Positions 34,324 through 43,303 are shown, counted from the stretch's first letter. The stretch is 64,000 nucleotides of DNA from Rugosimonospora sp040255525 (GCA_040255525.1 JBDZVD010000006.1:65580-129579); one strand, 5' to 3'. Numbers and translations are program-made. The notes: generated from the sequence alone by a model not told the origin.

Positions 34324-35751
34324 TCATCCCGCGGCGTCGAGCGCGCCCGCTGCCTCCCGCAACCGCTCCAGCGTCCGCTCCCGGCCGAGGACCTCCAACG
34401 ACTCGAACAGCGGCAGGCCGACCGAGCGGCCGGTGACGGCCACCCGTACCGGTGCCTGGGCCTTGCCGAGCTTCAGCCCGTACCGGGTGCCGATCTCCTC
34501 CAGGGTCGCCTTGAGCGTCTCCGGGTTCCACGCCGGTACCGTCTCGAACGCGGCGATCGTGTCGGCCAGCAGCGCACCGGCGGCGTCACCGGCCCCGCGC
34601 ACCGCCTTGTCCCAGGCGGCCAGGTCCCGGTCGGGACGGTCCAGGAACACGAAGTCCACGTTCGGCACGATCTCGGAGAGCACCGCGACGCGGGTCTGCG
34701 CCAGCGGTGCCAACGCCGCGAACGCCTTCGGATCGAACCGCTCCGGCTGCCAGGGCGGCGCCGGGATGGTGCCGGTACCGGTGAGCCACGGCTGGCACGC
34801 CGCGATGAAGTCCTCCACCGACAGCGCCCTGATGTACTCGCCGTTGAACGCGCGCAGCTTCTTCTCGTCGAAGAAGGCCGGCGACGGGTTGACCTCCTCC
34901 AGCCGGAACTCCTCCTCGATCACCGACCAGGGCACGATCTCCCGGTCGCCGCGTGGTGCCCAGCCGAGCAGCATCAGGTAGTTGCGCATGGCGTCGGCGA
35001 GGTAGCCCTCGTCGCGGTACGCCTCCAGCGCCACCTTGTCCCGGCGCTTGGACAGCTTCTGGCGCTTCTCGTTGACCACCACCGGTACGTGCGCCCAGAT
35101 CGGCGGCCGCGCCCCCAGCGCCTGCCAGAGCAGTTGCTGCTTGGGCGTGTTGGGCAGGTGCTCCTCCGCCCGGATCACGTGGGTGATCCCCATCAGCCGG
35201 TCGTCGACGACGTTGGCCAGGAGGAACACCGGGGAACCGTCGGAGCGGGCGATGACGAAGTCCTCGATCAGCCGGTTCTCGAAGACCGGCTCGCCGCGGA
35301 TCAGGTCGACGATCGTGGTGGATCCGGTGTCGGGGGTACGGAAGCGCAGCGCCCGACCCGGGCCGGGGCCCAGGCCGCGGTCCCGGTGGTAGCCGTCGTA
35401 CCCGGCGTGCTGGCTGCCGGTACGGGCCTGGATCTGCTCCCGGGTGCAGTCGCAGTAGTACGCCTGGCCGGACTCGTACAAACGGGTGGCCGCCGACCGA
35501 TGTTCGTCGGCATTCGCCGACTGGAAGTACGGACCTTCATAAGTGCCACGGGCGATTCCGATCCAGTCCAGCGCGGACAGGATGCCCTCGGTCCACTCCG
35601 GCCGGTTGCGGGCCGCGTCGGTGTCCTCGATCCTCAGCACGAAGGCGCCCTGGTGCTGCTTGGCGAAGATCCAGTTCTGGAGGGCCGACCGGGCGCCGCC
35701 GACGTGGAACATTCCCGTCGGAGAGGGGGCAAAACGAACTCGTACCGTCAC
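34324..35751 (-). CDS. gltX: Glutamyl-tRNA synthetase
   Basis: 475 residues from the GTG at 35751 (VTVRVRFAPSPTGMFHVGGA), the standard GluRS start; the frame is open further upstream but without family sequence. The HIGH motif appears as HVGG and the KMSKS loop as KLSKRRDKV near 245. A zinc-type Cys cluster appears as YYCDCTREQ. The class I core and the alpha-helical anticodon domain (about 325-475) are complete. In most actinobacteria this enzyme also charges tRNA-Gln before amidation. It stands between unrelated genes. Confidence 0.95.
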   Translation of the reverse strand: MTVRVRFAPSPTGMFHVGGARSALQNWIFAKQHQGAFVLRIEDTDAARNRPEWTEGILSALDWIGIARGTYEGPYFQSANADEHRSAATRLYESGQAYYCDCTREQIQARTGSQHAGYDGYHRDRGLGPGPGRALRFRTPDTGSTTIVDLIRGEPVFENRLIEDFVIARSDGSPVFLLANVVDDRLMGITHVIRAEEHLPNTPKQQLLWQALGARPPIWAHVPVVVNEKRQKLSKRRDKVALEAYRDEGYLADAMRNYLMLLGWAPRGDREIVPWSVIEEEFRLEEVNPSPAFFDEKKLRAFNGEYIRALSVEDFIAACQPWLTGTGTIPAPPWQPERFDPKAFAALAPLAQTRVAVLSEIVPNVDFVFLDRPDRDLAAWDKAVRGAGDAAGALLADTIAAFETVPAWNPETLKATLEEIGTRYGLKLGKAQAPVRVAVTGRSVGLPLFESLEVLGRERTLERLREAAGALDAAG

Positions 35752-35921
35752 GCCGTCCACCCTACGGCCCGCCGAAGATCCTCCGACACAGGGTTTCGGC
35801 GGTTGCGCGCACACAGTACCGTTGCACTCCGAACTCGGTCCCTTCATCGCGCGCTGCCCTGGGTGGGGCGTCACCCGCCGCGCTGAAGGTGGCCTCCTGA
35901 TCGCGGGGAAGGACGGGGCCA

Positions 35922-37157
35922 ATGGCTGGTCGGCGCGGACTGGGTCGCCGCACGGTGAGTCGGCGGGGTGTGTTCGCCGGCGTGATCGGGGTCGCGGCCG
36001 GCGCCGCTGCCGCGGGCTGTAGCGCCACGGCCGGCGCGAGCACCGACGCCGCGTGGACCAAGCCGTCCGCCGCCCCCATCGTCCTGACCGTCTCCCCGGC
36101 GGCGGACGCCGCCAACGTCTCGCCCACGGAGCAGGTCGTGGTCTCGGCGACCGGCGGCAAGCTTCAGTCGGTCACGGTGACCGCCGGCGGCAAGACGGTC
36201 GACGGCGAGACGGACCCGGACGGCACGACCTGGCGCTCGACCGGCACGCTGAGTTACGGGACGACCTACACGGTCACCACGTCCCTGGTCGACAGCCTGG
36301 GCGCGCCGGTGCAGAAGACCAGCAGGTTCACCACGCTGAAGCCGACCAAGACGCTGCGGGTGACGTTCCAGGCCAACTCGCTGGCGGCGCTCAAGACCGG
36401 CGGCACGTACGGCGTGGGCCAGGTCGTCGCCGTGCGGTTCAGCAGGGCGGTCACGAACAAGGCCGCCGCCGAGAAGGCGATCGTGATCGAGGCCACGCCG
36501 GCCGTCGACGGCAAGTTCTTCTGGGTGGACAAGCAGACGGTCCACTGGCGCCCGGAGAAGTACTGGGCGAAGGGCACCCAGATCAAGGTCGCCGTCAACG
36601 GGGTCGGGGTCGACTTCGGCGGCGGGGTGTATGGCTCCTCCAACGCGAGCACCCACTTCAGCATCGGCCGGTCGCTGGTCGCCGTCGCGGACAACAAGGC
36701 GCACTACACGAAGGTGTACGTCGACGGGCAGCTGATCCGGACGATGGCGTGCAGCATGGGCAAGGGCGGCTACACGAAGGCCGCCGACGGGCACCAGATC
36801 CACTTCTGGACGCAGAACGGCGTGCACGTCGTGCTGAACAAGGCGCAGAACGTGGAGATGGACTCCGCCAGCTACGGGATCACCGACAAGAACAACCCGA
36901 ACTTCTACGACGAGAACGTCACACTGTGCACCCGGATCTCGTACTCCGGCGAGTTCCTGCACGCCGCGCCGTGGAACATGGCCGACCACGGGAAGCGCAA
37001 CAGCTCCCACGGCTGCATCAACCTCAGCATCGCCGACGCCCAGTGGGTGTACGACAACTTCATCGTCGGCGACGTGGTGCAGGTGACCAACAGCCCGAAG
37101 CCGCTGCCGGTCTGGGATGGCCTCGGCGACTGGAACGCGCCCTGGAGCAGCTACTGA
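35922..37157 (+). CDS. L,D-transpeptidase lipoprotein (Ldt/YkuD)
   Basis: 411 residues. The N-terminus has a twin-arginine stretch (TVSRRGVFAGVIG) and a lipobox AAAAGC, suggesting Tat export and lipid attachment. Two Ig-like domains (about 45-230) precede the YkuD catalytic domain, with catalytic motif HGKRNSSHGCINLS near 355, including the active Cys, and the C-terminal tail PVWDGLGDWNAPW common to LdtMt proteins. These enzymes form 3-3 crosslinks in peptidoglycan and are targets of carbapenems. Gene starts 170 bp from the divergent gltX. Confidence 0.93.
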   Translation: MAGRRGLGRRTVSRRGVFAGVIGVAAGAAAAGCSATAGASTDAAWTKPSAAPIVLTVSPAADAANVSPTEQVVVSATGGKLQSVTVTAGGKTVDGETDPDGTTWRSTGTLSYGTTYTVTTSLVDSLGAPVQKTSRFTTLKPTKTLRVTFQANSLAALKTGGTYGVGQVVAVRFSRAVTNKAAAEKAIVIEATPAVDGKFFWVDKQTVHWRPEKYWAKGTQIKVAVNGVGVDFGGGVYGSSNASTHFSIGRSLVAVADNKAHYTKVYVDGQLIRTMACSMGKGGYTKAADGHQIHFWTQNGVHVVLNKAQNVEMDSASYGITDKNNPNFYDENVTLCTRISYSGEFLHAAPWNMADHGKRNSSHGCINLSIADAQWVYDNFIVGDVVQVTNSPKPLPVWDGLGDWNAPWSSY

Positions 37158-37205
37158 CCGGGGCGCCGCGCCCTTGCCTCGGCCCGGCGGCGGCTCCGGC
37201 CGCGC

Positions 37206-38462
37206 TCAGGGGACCGAGCTGATCCGATACACGAGGATCCCGCCGAGAACGGTGACCGCCGCGGTCAGCAGGTACAGCACCGGGTACCCGCCCAGCGAGT
37301 GCACGATCGGGGCGGCCAGTGCCGGCGCCATCACCTGGGGGGCCGAGTTCGCGATGTTCACCACGCCCAGATCCTTGGCCCGGTCGCCGACCGCCGGCAG
37401 CACCTGGGTGATCAGTGCCGCGTCCACGGCCAGGTAGATGCCGTACCCGGCGCCGAGCACGGCCGCCGCGAGCAGCACCGCCGGCCAGACCGGCGCGATC
37501 GCGAGCAGCACCGCCGCGACCGCCATCACCAGGCCGGATGCGATCACCAGCGGCTTGCGCTGCCCGGTGCGGTCGGAGTGCCGGCCGGCCACGACCGTCG
37601 TGGCGATCAGCGCCGCTGTGTAGATCAGGATGAGGACCAGCAGTCCGTTCTCCGGCCGCGGGTAGTGCACCCGGTCGGTGAGGAAGTACAGCAGGTACAG
37701 GGTGCCCAGCGCGTTGCCGAGCTGGACCAGGAACCGGGTGCCGAACGCCCAGGCGAAGTCCGGGTGCTCACGCGGGCTGACCCAGAACCGGCGCAGCCGC
37801 AGGGGCGGCCGGTCCGCCGCGTCCAACGGATCGTCCACGGTGGACAACGGGAACGGTACCGTCAGCACCGCCACCACCACCGCGACGGCGACGTAGCCGG
37901 CCGCGTTGCCGTGCACCAGTACGGTGACCAGCACCGTACCCAGCACCACCCCGAGTACCTGCGGGATGCCGACCCAGCCGGAGACCGCACCGCGCTGGGA
38001 CACCGGTACCCGGTCCGGCACGGCGGCGGTCAGCGAGGCGAGCATCGCGTTGAAGCACACCTGCGCGGCGACCCAGCCCACCGCGACCCCGGCGACGGTG
38101 TGCGCGGTGGCCAGCAGCGCCAGGGCGGCCGCGCCGAGCAGGCCGCCGCCGAGCGTCCACGGGTGCCGGCGGCCGAACCGCCCGGCCGTCCGGTCCGACA
38201 ACGCTCCGGCCAGCGGGTTGGCGACCACCGCGGCCAGCGCGCCGAGGCCGGTGACCCAGCCGAGCATGGTCTCCTTGCGCGCCGGGTCGATCAGCGCAAT
38301 CTGCTGTGGCAGCAGTACCTGGATCGGCGTGAAGAAGCCCATCCAGACGGCCAGGTTGGCGACCACGAGCAGGGCCACCCAGCGCGGCCGCGCCGCAACG
38401 GTCGGCTCGGCCAGCGCCCGCGGCCCCTCCACCGGTACCGGTGGAGGCGCCGCCGCGGTCAC
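37206..38462 (-). CDS. MFS transporter, sugar-symporter (SLC45/GPH-like) type
   Basis: 418 residues from the GTG at 38462. Twelve membrane segments are predicted; the loop between helices 2 and 3 carries GALSDRTAGRFGRRHPW, the signature of the SLC45/GPH-like branch that moves disaccharides with protons. A second half repeats GRHSDRTGQRKPL. The GTG overlaps the TGA of the upstream GH1 gene in GTGA, so the two proteins should be made together. The likely cargo is the GH1 substrate, probably a beta-glucoside such as cellobiose. Confidence 0.9.
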   Translation of the reverse strand: MTAAAPPPVPVEGPRALAEPTVAARPRWVALLVVANLAVWMGFFTPIQVLLPQQIALIDPARKETMLGWVTGLGALAAVVANPLAGALSDRTAGRFGRRHPWTLGGGLLGAAALALLATAHTVAGVAVGWVAAQVCFNAMLASLTAAVPDRVPVSQRGAVSGWVGIPQVLGVVLGTVLVTVLVHGNAAGYVAVAVVVAVLTVPFPLSTVDDPLDAADRPPLRLRRFWVSPREHPDFAWAFGTRFLVQLGNALGTLYLLYFLTDRVHYPRPENGLLVLILIYTAALIATTVVAGRHSDRTGQRKPLVIASGLVMAVAAVLLAIAPVWPAVLLAAAVLGAGYGIYLAVDAALITQVLPAVGDRAKDLGVVNIANSAPQVMAPALAAPIVHSLGGYPVLYLLTAAVTVLGGILVYRISSVP

Positions 38463-39733
38463 CGGGTGCCCGCGATGAAGTCCCGGTACCAGTGGTACGA
38501 CGACCTCGGGGTGCGTACCTGCGTCTCGAAGTCCACGTGCACCAGGCCGAACCGCTTGGTGTACCCCTCGGTCCACTCGAAGTTGTCCATGATGGACCAG
38601 ACGAAGTACCCGCGCACGTCGGCGCCGTTGGCGATCGCGGCGCGTACCGCCCCGATGTGCCCGGACAGGTACTCGATCCGGTCCGGATCCTCGGGCCACT
38701 GCTCGTACGCGCAGCCGCTCTCGGTCACGTACATCGGCCGCCCGTACCGGGTGTGCAGGTCGGTCAGCAGGTCGGTCAGCCCCTCGGGGACCACCGGCCA
38801 GCCGAACTCCGTCGTCGGGTACCCGTCGAGCATCACCATGTCGAAGGGCAACTCGTCGGTGGTCGGGGCGCTGATCCCGGTCGGGTTGTAGTAGTTGACC
38901 CCGAGCGCGTCGATCGGCGCCGCGATGACTTCCAGGTCGCCGTCGCGTACCGGCAGCTCGAACCCTTCCGGGTACCCGAGACCCAGCAGCGGCTCCACGA
39001 ACAGCCGGTTGTGCAGGGCGTCGTACGCCGCGCCCGCGGCCCGGTCGGCCTCTGAGTCACCGATGACCCGTACCGGGGAGTGGTTGTTGGCGATGGTGAT
39101 CGGGGACGCCGAGCGGGTGCGCAGTGCGGCCACCGCGAGCCCGTGGCCGAGCAGCTGATGGTGCGCGGTCGGCAGCGCGCCGAGCATCCGCGCCTCGCCG
39201 GGCGCGTGGAACCCGAACGCGTGCCCGAACACGGTGTGCACGAACGGCTCGTTGAGCGTGATCCACAGCCGTACCCGGTCGCCGAGGGCCGCGCCGACGT
39301 GGTGCGCGTACTCCCCGAACCGGTACGCCGTCTCGCGGTTGAACCAGCCGCCCCGATCCTGGAGTGCCTGCGGCAGGTCCCAGTGGAACAGCGTGGCGAC
39401 GGGGTCGATGCCGCATTCCAGCAACGCGTCGACCAGCCGGTCGTAGAAGGCCACGCCGTCCGGGTTCACCGGACCGGTGCCGTCGGGCTGGATGCGCGGC
39501 CAGGCGATGGAGAACCGGTACGCGTCGACGCCCAGGCCGGCCAGCAGGTCGACGTCCGCCCGGTACCGGTGATAATGGTCACAGGCCACGTCGCCGGTAC
39601 TGCCGTCGGTGATGCGGCCCGGCTCATGGCTGAAGGTGTCCCAGATCGACGGGCCGCGCCCACCTTCGGCGGCGGCGCCCTCGATCTGGTACGCCGCGGT
39701 CGACGTGCCCCACGTGAAGCCCTCAGGAAACAT
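38459..39733 (-). CDS. GH1 beta-glucosidase
   Basis: 424 residues, ATG with GGAGGG upstream. GH1 features: FTWGTSTAAYQIEGA at the N-terminus, acid/base Glu in TLNEPFVHTVFGHAFG near 165, nucleophile Glu in YVTESGCAYE near 345, and FVWSIMDNFEWTEGY at the C-terminus. No signal peptide, so it is cytosolic and hydrolyses imported beta-glucosides. It is translationally coupled to the MFS transporter. A 17-bp inverted repeat with AGAGTG/CACTCT arms just upstream of the start may be its operator. Confidence 0.95.
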   Translation of the reverse strand: MFPEGFTWGTSTAAYQIEGAAAEGGRGPSIWDTFSHEPGRITDGSTGDVACDHYHRYRADVDLLAGLGVDAYRFSIAWPRIQPDGTGPVNPDGVAFYDRLVDALLECGIDPVATLFHWDLPQALQDRGGWFNRETAYRFGEYAHHVGAALGDRVRLWITLNEPFVHTVFGHAFGFHAPGEARMLGALPTAHHQLLGHGLAVAALRTRSASPITIANNHSPVRVIGDSEADRAAGAAYDALHNRLFVEPLLGLGYPEGFELPVRDGDLEVIAAPIDALGVNYYNPTGISAPTTDELPFDMVMLDGYPTTEFGWPVVPEGLTDLLTDLHTRYGRPMYVTESGCAYEQWPEDPDRIEYLSGHIGAVRAAIANGADVRGYFVWSIMDNFEWTEGYTKRFGLVHVDFETQVRTPRSSYHWYRDFIAGTR

Positions 39734-39750
39734 CGATCCCTCCAGATGTG

Positions 39751-39767
39751 AGAGTGATTCGCACTCT
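39751..39767. promoter_or_regulatory. Inverted repeat upstream of GH1, candidate operator
   Basis: AGAGTGATTCGCACTCT: 6-bp perfect arms AGAGTG/CACTCT with a 5-base centre, 18 bp upstream of the GH1 start. It is less GC-rich than the flanks. The site would suit a dimeric repressor. It differs from the CebR consensus. Confidence 0.4.
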
Positions 39768-39773
39768 ACTGAA

Positions 39774-39995
39774 GGGCGGCCCGCCCGGGGACCCGGCAGA
39801 ACGGCCAGTTGGCCGGGCGCTTGACCGGGCCGCCCAGAGGGCGGGCGGCCCTGGCGCCCGGCAGTTTGTTGTCAAGCCGGGCGCTTGACCGGGCCGCCCC
39901 AAAAGCGGGCGGCCCTGGCGCCCGGCAGTTTGTCGTCAAGCCGGGCGCTTGACCGGGCCGCCCCAAAAGCGGGCGGCCCTGGCGCCCGGCAGAAT
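39774..39995. repeat. 64-bp long-hairpin tandem array
   Basis: Two exact-period units at 39843-39906 and 39907-39970, a truncated third from 39971, and a degenerate 69-bp unit before them at 39774-39842. Each unit has outer arms GGGCGGCCC/GGGCCGCCC and inner arms GCGCCCGGC/GCCGGGCGC around a loop AGTTTGTTGTCAA, a stable hairpin of about 57 bases. The last truncated copy ends eight bases before the AKR start codon. Confidence 0.88.
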
Positions 39996-40002
39996 TACCG
40001 GT

Positions 40003-40971
40003 ATGAAGTACACGAGGCTGGGCGGCACCGGGCTTCAGGTGTCGCGAATCTGTCTGGGCATGATGAGCTACGGCGACCCGGCGCTGCGCCCCTGGGCGCT
40101 CGACGAGCCGGCGGCCGAACCGTTCGTCCGGCGGGCGGCCGAAGCCGGGATCAACTTTTTCGACACCGCGGACGTCTACTCCCTGGGTGTCAGCGAGCAG
40201 ATCACCGGCCGGCTGCTGGCCCGCACGTTCTCCCGCCGCGAGGAGTACGTGCTGGCGACCAAGGTGAACGGCGAGATGGGGCCGGGGCGCAACGACCGCG
40301 GCCTGTCCCGCAAGCACATCCTGGCCGGTATCGACGCCTCGCTGCGCCGCCTGGGCACCGACTACGTCGACCTGTACCAGATCCACCGCTGGGATCCGGA
40401 CACGCCCATCGAGGAGACGATGGACGCGCTGCACGATGTCGTACGCGCCGGCAAGGCCCGGTACATCGGGGCGTCGAGCATGTTCGCGTGGCAGTTCGCC
40501 AAGGCGCAGCGGGTCGCCAAGACCCCGTTCGTCTCGATGCAGAACCACTACAACCTGGTCTACCGGGAAGAGGAGCGGGAGATGATCCCGCAGTGCATCG
40601 ACCTGGGCGTGGGCTGCATCCCGTGGAGCCCGCTGGCGCGCGGCCTGTTGACCGGCAACCGGACCCGGGACGGTCAGCGGCTGACCACCCGGGCGAACAA
40701 CGACGCGTTCGGCGATTCGCTCTACTCGGAGGCGGACTTCGACGTGGTCGACCGGACGGCCGAGGTGGCCAAGGAGAAAGGGGTGTCGCCGGCTCAGGTG
40801 GCACTCGCGTGGCTGCTGCACAAGCCCGGGGTGACCGCGCCGATCGTGGGCGCGACCAAGTTGTCGCACCTGGAGGACGCGATCGCCTCGGTCGAGGTGA
40901 AGCTCACCGATGAGGAGATCGCGCGGCTGGAGGAGCCGTACCGGCCGCACGCGATCTCGGGCCACCATTAG
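40003..40971 (+). CDS. Aldo/keto reductase
   Basis: 322 residues from the ATG at 40003. The tetrad is visible: Asp and Tyr in FFDTADVYSLG, Lys in VLATKV near 87 and His in YQIHRWD. The cofactor-binding C-terminus is GVTAPIVGATKLSHLEDAI. Members reduce carbonyls with NADPH. No Shine-Dalgarno sequence precedes the ATG, but CAGAAT lies seven bases upstream, consistent with a leaderless transcript. The region upstream is the 64-bp hairpin array, so its promoter must be inside or between repeat copies. It overlaps the convergent hypothetical gene by 68 bp. Confidence 0.9.
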   Translation: MKYTRLGGTGLQVSRICLGMMSYGDPALRPWALDEPAAEPFVRRAAEAGINFFDTADVYSLGVSEQITGRLLARTFSRREEYVLATKVNGEMGPGRNDRGLSRKHILAGIDASLRRLGTDYVDLYQIHRWDPDTPIEETMDALHDVVRAGKARYIGASSMFAWQFAKAQRVAKTPFVSMQNHYNLVYREEEREMIPQCIDLGVGCIPWSPLARGLLTGNRTRDGQRLTTRANNDAFGDSLYSEADFDVVDRTAEVAKEKGVSPAQVALAWLLHKPGVTAPIVGATKLSHLEDAIASVEVKLTDEEIARLEEPYRPHAISGHH

Positions 40972-41452
40972 GTGCTGCGCCGGGCTGGGCGGTGCGGTCG
41001 ATGGCCCGGTCGACCCGAACCGCCCAGCCGTCGTCGCCGGCGTCCGGCCGCAGCGCGGTCAGGGCGCCGATCGCGCCGCGTACCAGCCCGAACCAGTCGG
41101 GTGCCCGGTCCGGCTGGCCCTTCTGCATGAGGAATGCCAGGCCGGCGCAGTTGCTGCGCACCCAGCCGGCGGTGCCGGGCAGCTTGAGGGCCGCCTTCGC
41201 CCCGTGGTCGGTGACCAACTGGATGGAGAACGGGTACCGGACCTCGCCGCCGGGTCGGGTGACGACGATCCGCGCCTGGTCCGGCTCGTGGTCGCCGAAG
41301 ATGCCGGCGAGCCAGCCGCGCCTGGGCGCCTCGATGACCACCTCGACGCCGTCGCCGTACTCGCCCGGGTCTGCGGTCTCGGCGACCGCGCGCACCATGG
41401 CGACCACCACGTACGTGTCGGGGCGCCGGAACGGAACCCACTCGGCCACCAT
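40904..41452 (-). CDS. Hypothetical protein
   Basis: 182 residues from an ATG at 41452. The core (about 1-150: WVPFRRPDTYVVVAMVRAVA, VVIEAPRRGWLAGIFGDHEP, AALKLPGTAGWVRSNCAGLA) is compact and mixed alpha/beta. The last 25 residues (GGPRSRAAGTAPPAARSPHR) are only the antisense of the AKR C-terminus, so the gene may once have ended earlier. Family not recognised. It is divergent from the XRE regulator gene. Confidence 0.6.
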   Translation of the reverse strand: MVAEWVPFRRPDTYVVVAMVRAVAETADPGEYGDGVEVVIEAPRRGWLAGIFGDHEPDQARIVVTRPGGEVRYPFSIQLVTDHGAKAALKLPGTAGWVRSNCAGLAFLMQKGQPDRAPDWFGLVRGAIGALTALRPDAGDDGWAVRVDRAIDRTAQPGAAPNGGPRSRAAGTAPPAARSPHR

Positions 41453-41551
41453 GACATCCAGTCAAACACCGCCCCTCGGGGGCCGCTACCGGCTCGGCAA
41501 CGGGGAGTCCCGGCAACGGTACCGGCGCGGTACGATCACGGCCGTCTGTTA

Positions 41552-41590
41552 GGCAGATCTCCGTTCGCCATATGGCAGATCGAGGCGAAC
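41552..41590. promoter_or_regulatory. Direct and inverted repeats upstream of XRE gene
   Basis: GGCAGATC occurs at 41552-41559 and 41574-41581 (22 bp apart, two helical turns), interleaved with the inverted pair GTTCGCC (41563-41569) and GGCGAAC (41584-41590). All lie within 75 bp of the XRE start, suggesting an autoregulatory operator. Confidence 0.45.
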
Positions 41591-41626
41591 TGCCTGCCTC
41601 TCTTGTGATCTCGCCGAGGAGGTCCG

Positions 41627-42508
41627 ATGGCCACGGGTGACCTACCGGCAGTAGCCCGGCGGCGCGTCTGGACGGCGCTGCGCAGGGCCCGGGAAGCCAA
41701 AGGTTTGACACAGGGGCAGATCGCCGAGGAGATGGAGTGGTCCCTTTCCAAGGTGATGCGGATCGAAAAGGGCGAGGTCAACATCTCGGTGAGTGACCTG
41801 CGGGCCCTGCTCGATTATCTCGATGTGACGGATCCCGGCGAGGTCAAACAGCTGCTCGATCACGCCCGGGCGGCTCGCAGTGAGCGTCGGGCGGCCAACT
41901 CCGCGTTCCGGCAGCACCTGAACACAGCTACCCAACAGCTGCTTCAGTACGAGGCCGAGGCGGTGGCCATCCGGTTCTACAGCCTCGTCCTGATTCCCGG
42001 GCTGTTGCAGACCGAAGCATATGCCCGAGCTGTTTTCTCGGACATTTTCGAAGACCTGAGCCAGTCGACGATAGATGCCCGAATCGGTATTCGGATGCGT
42101 CGGCGGGAAAGCGTTCTCGACAGACTCCAGCCGCCCGACTACCTGTTCCTGCTGGACGAATCCGTGCTCTTCCGCGAGGTCGGCGGGCCACGGGTGATGG
42201 GCGAACAGCTGATGGCCCTGCTCCGGTTCGTGCGGGAGACGTCTGTGCTGATCAGGGTCGTTCCACTTACTGAGAAGCCCACTCTCGCGATACTCGGCCC
42301 GTTTATGATCATCGACTTGGACGGTGACGGCAGCTCACTGCTGTACCGGGAATCCGTCAACCACGAGGAGATAAGCCACAAGCCGGCCGTCGTGGGAAGG
42401 CACCGGGAAGTGTTCGAGCAGCTCTGGGCGCGCGCTCATTCGGACGCGGAGTCAGCCAGGATGATCGAAGCCGCCGCGCGGCGGATGTTGGACGACGAAC
42501 CCCGATGA
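41627..42508 (+). CDS. XRE-family regulator with DUF5753 domain
   Basis: 293 residues, ATG preceded by GAGGAGG. The helix-turn-helix lies at about 14-66 (ALRREAKGLTQGQIAEEM-type segment, then WSLSKVMRIEKGEVNISVSD). The rest is the DUF5753 sensor-like domain (about 100-285: FYSLVLIPGLLQTEAYARAV, RMRRRESVLDRL, LFLLDESVLFREVGG). This architecture is almost always followed by a DUF397 gene in actinomycetes, as seen here, and the pair resembles regulator/small-partner modules (BldB-, WhiJ-like). The pair often governs development or antibiotic production. It heads a three-gene cluster. Confidence 0.93.
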   Translation: MATGDLPAVARRRVWTALRRAREAKGLTQGQIAEEMEWSLSKVMRIEKGEVNISVSDLRALLDYLDVTDPGEVKQLLDHARAARSERRAANSAFRQHLNTATQQLLQYEAEAVAIRFYSLVLIPGLLQTEAYARAVFSDIFEDLSQSTIDARIGIRMRRRESVLDRLQPPDYLFLLDESVLFREVGGPRVMGEQLMALLRFVRETSVLIRVVPLTEKPTLAILGPFMIIDLDGDGSSLLYRESVNHEEISHKPAVVGRHREVFEQLWARAHSDAESARMIEAAARRMLDDEPR

Positions 42509-42627
42509 ACGCGCAGTCCCACTGATTCGCAGGGTCTCTTTGCGGTTTCCGGCGCACGATACGACCGTGGGCGCACGAAAATTTGCTCCCCGTTTTCACT
42601 GATGACACGAGAAGGGATCGGTTCAGA

Positions 42628-42822
42628 GTGCTCGGCCGACGAGAAAGACTTGAATGGCGCAAGAGCCGTCGCTGCGAGTCCGCGAGCTGTGTGGAGGTGG
42701 CGGTGACGGGAGAGGCCGTCCTCATGCGTGATTCCGGGAACGCGGCCGGACCGGTGCTACGGTTCGACCGCAATGAATGGACCTCATTTATCGAGGCCGT
42801 TCGCGGGGATCGCCTGAGGTAA
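42628..42822 (+). CDS. DUF397 small protein, first copy
   Basis: 64 residues from the GTG at 42628, which has GAAGGGA upstream; a TTG at 42583 lacks one. The DUF397 pattern is clear: WRKSRRCESASCVEVAVTG, then VLMRDSGN and FDRNEWTSFIEAVRGD. It lies about 120 bp after the XRE/DUF5753 gene. In WhiJ-type systems the DUF397 partner opposes or tunes the regulator. Confidence 0.85.
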   Translation: MLGRRERLEWRKSRRCESASCVEVAVTGEAVLMRDSGNAAGPVLRFDRNEWTSFIEAVRGDRLR

Positions 42823-43049
42823 CCGCACGACCGGGCGGCGCCGGTGATCCCCAGCGCGGATCTTCGGCGCCGCCGGCATGTCCGGACGCTGCGGGGCCGG
42901 GTACGCCCGCAGTCATCGGGATGAATACGACGTGAATGGTACGAGCATGTCTCATGCGCGGTCCGCGCCGCTGTCCCCGTATTCCGATTCGGCAATTCGG
43001 TTCGTATCGTGGTGAGGGGCATGACGACGGGGGTGAGGAGAGGAGTCCG

Positions 43050-43244
43050 ATGTCAGTCGTCGATGACCAGCGTTCCTGGCGCCGCGGCAGCAGATGTGAG
43101 TCCGGAGCGTGCGTTGAGGTGGCGGTCACGGCCACAGCTGTTTTCGTCCGTCACTCGGACGATCCGGGCCGTGAGCTGAAATTCTCCAGGGCGGAGTGGG
43201 AAGTGTTCCTGGCGGCCGTCAAAGAGGGAGAGGTGACCGGCTGA
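43050..43244 (+). CDS. DUF397 small protein, second copy
   Basis: 64 residues from the ATG at 43050, with GAGGAGAGGAG upstream. Pattern: WRRGSRCESGACVEVAVTAT, then VFVRHSDDPG and FSRAEWEVFLAAVKEGE. It is similar to the first copy but clearly diverged outside the Cys-x5-Cys core (RCESxxCVEVAVT). The interval 42823-43049 between the two copies has no other gene. Two DUF397 copies behind one XRE regulator may provide different partners. Confidence 0.87.
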   Translation: MSVVDDQRSWRRGSRCESGACVEVAVTATAVFVRHSDDPGRELKFSRAEWEVFLAAVKEGEVTG

Positions 43245-43273
43245 GGCCGAGTCGGGCTCGCAGCGACGCCAGC

Positions 43274-43303
43274 GGTGAGCCTCCCGGTGGAGGGAGACTC
43301 ACC
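43274..43303. terminator. Hairpin between convergent DUF397 and aceE
   Basis: Stem GGTGAGCCTCCC / GGGAGACTCACC, 12 bp with one C-A mismatch, loop GGTGGA. It sits between the end of the second DUF397 gene (+) and the end of aceE (-) and could serve both strands. No T-run. Confidence 0.55.

Noticed and set aside
39949..40971. Longer AKR protein starting at TTG 39949 within the 64-bp array
   Set aside because: The added residues are repeat translation; the AKR family begins at MKYTRLGGTGL (ATG 40003).
41641..41680. Another copy of the 54-bp repeat (GGCGCGTCTGGACGGCG)
   Set aside because: The match is short, the stem is not formed, and it encodes ordinary XRE sequence (RRRVWTALRR).
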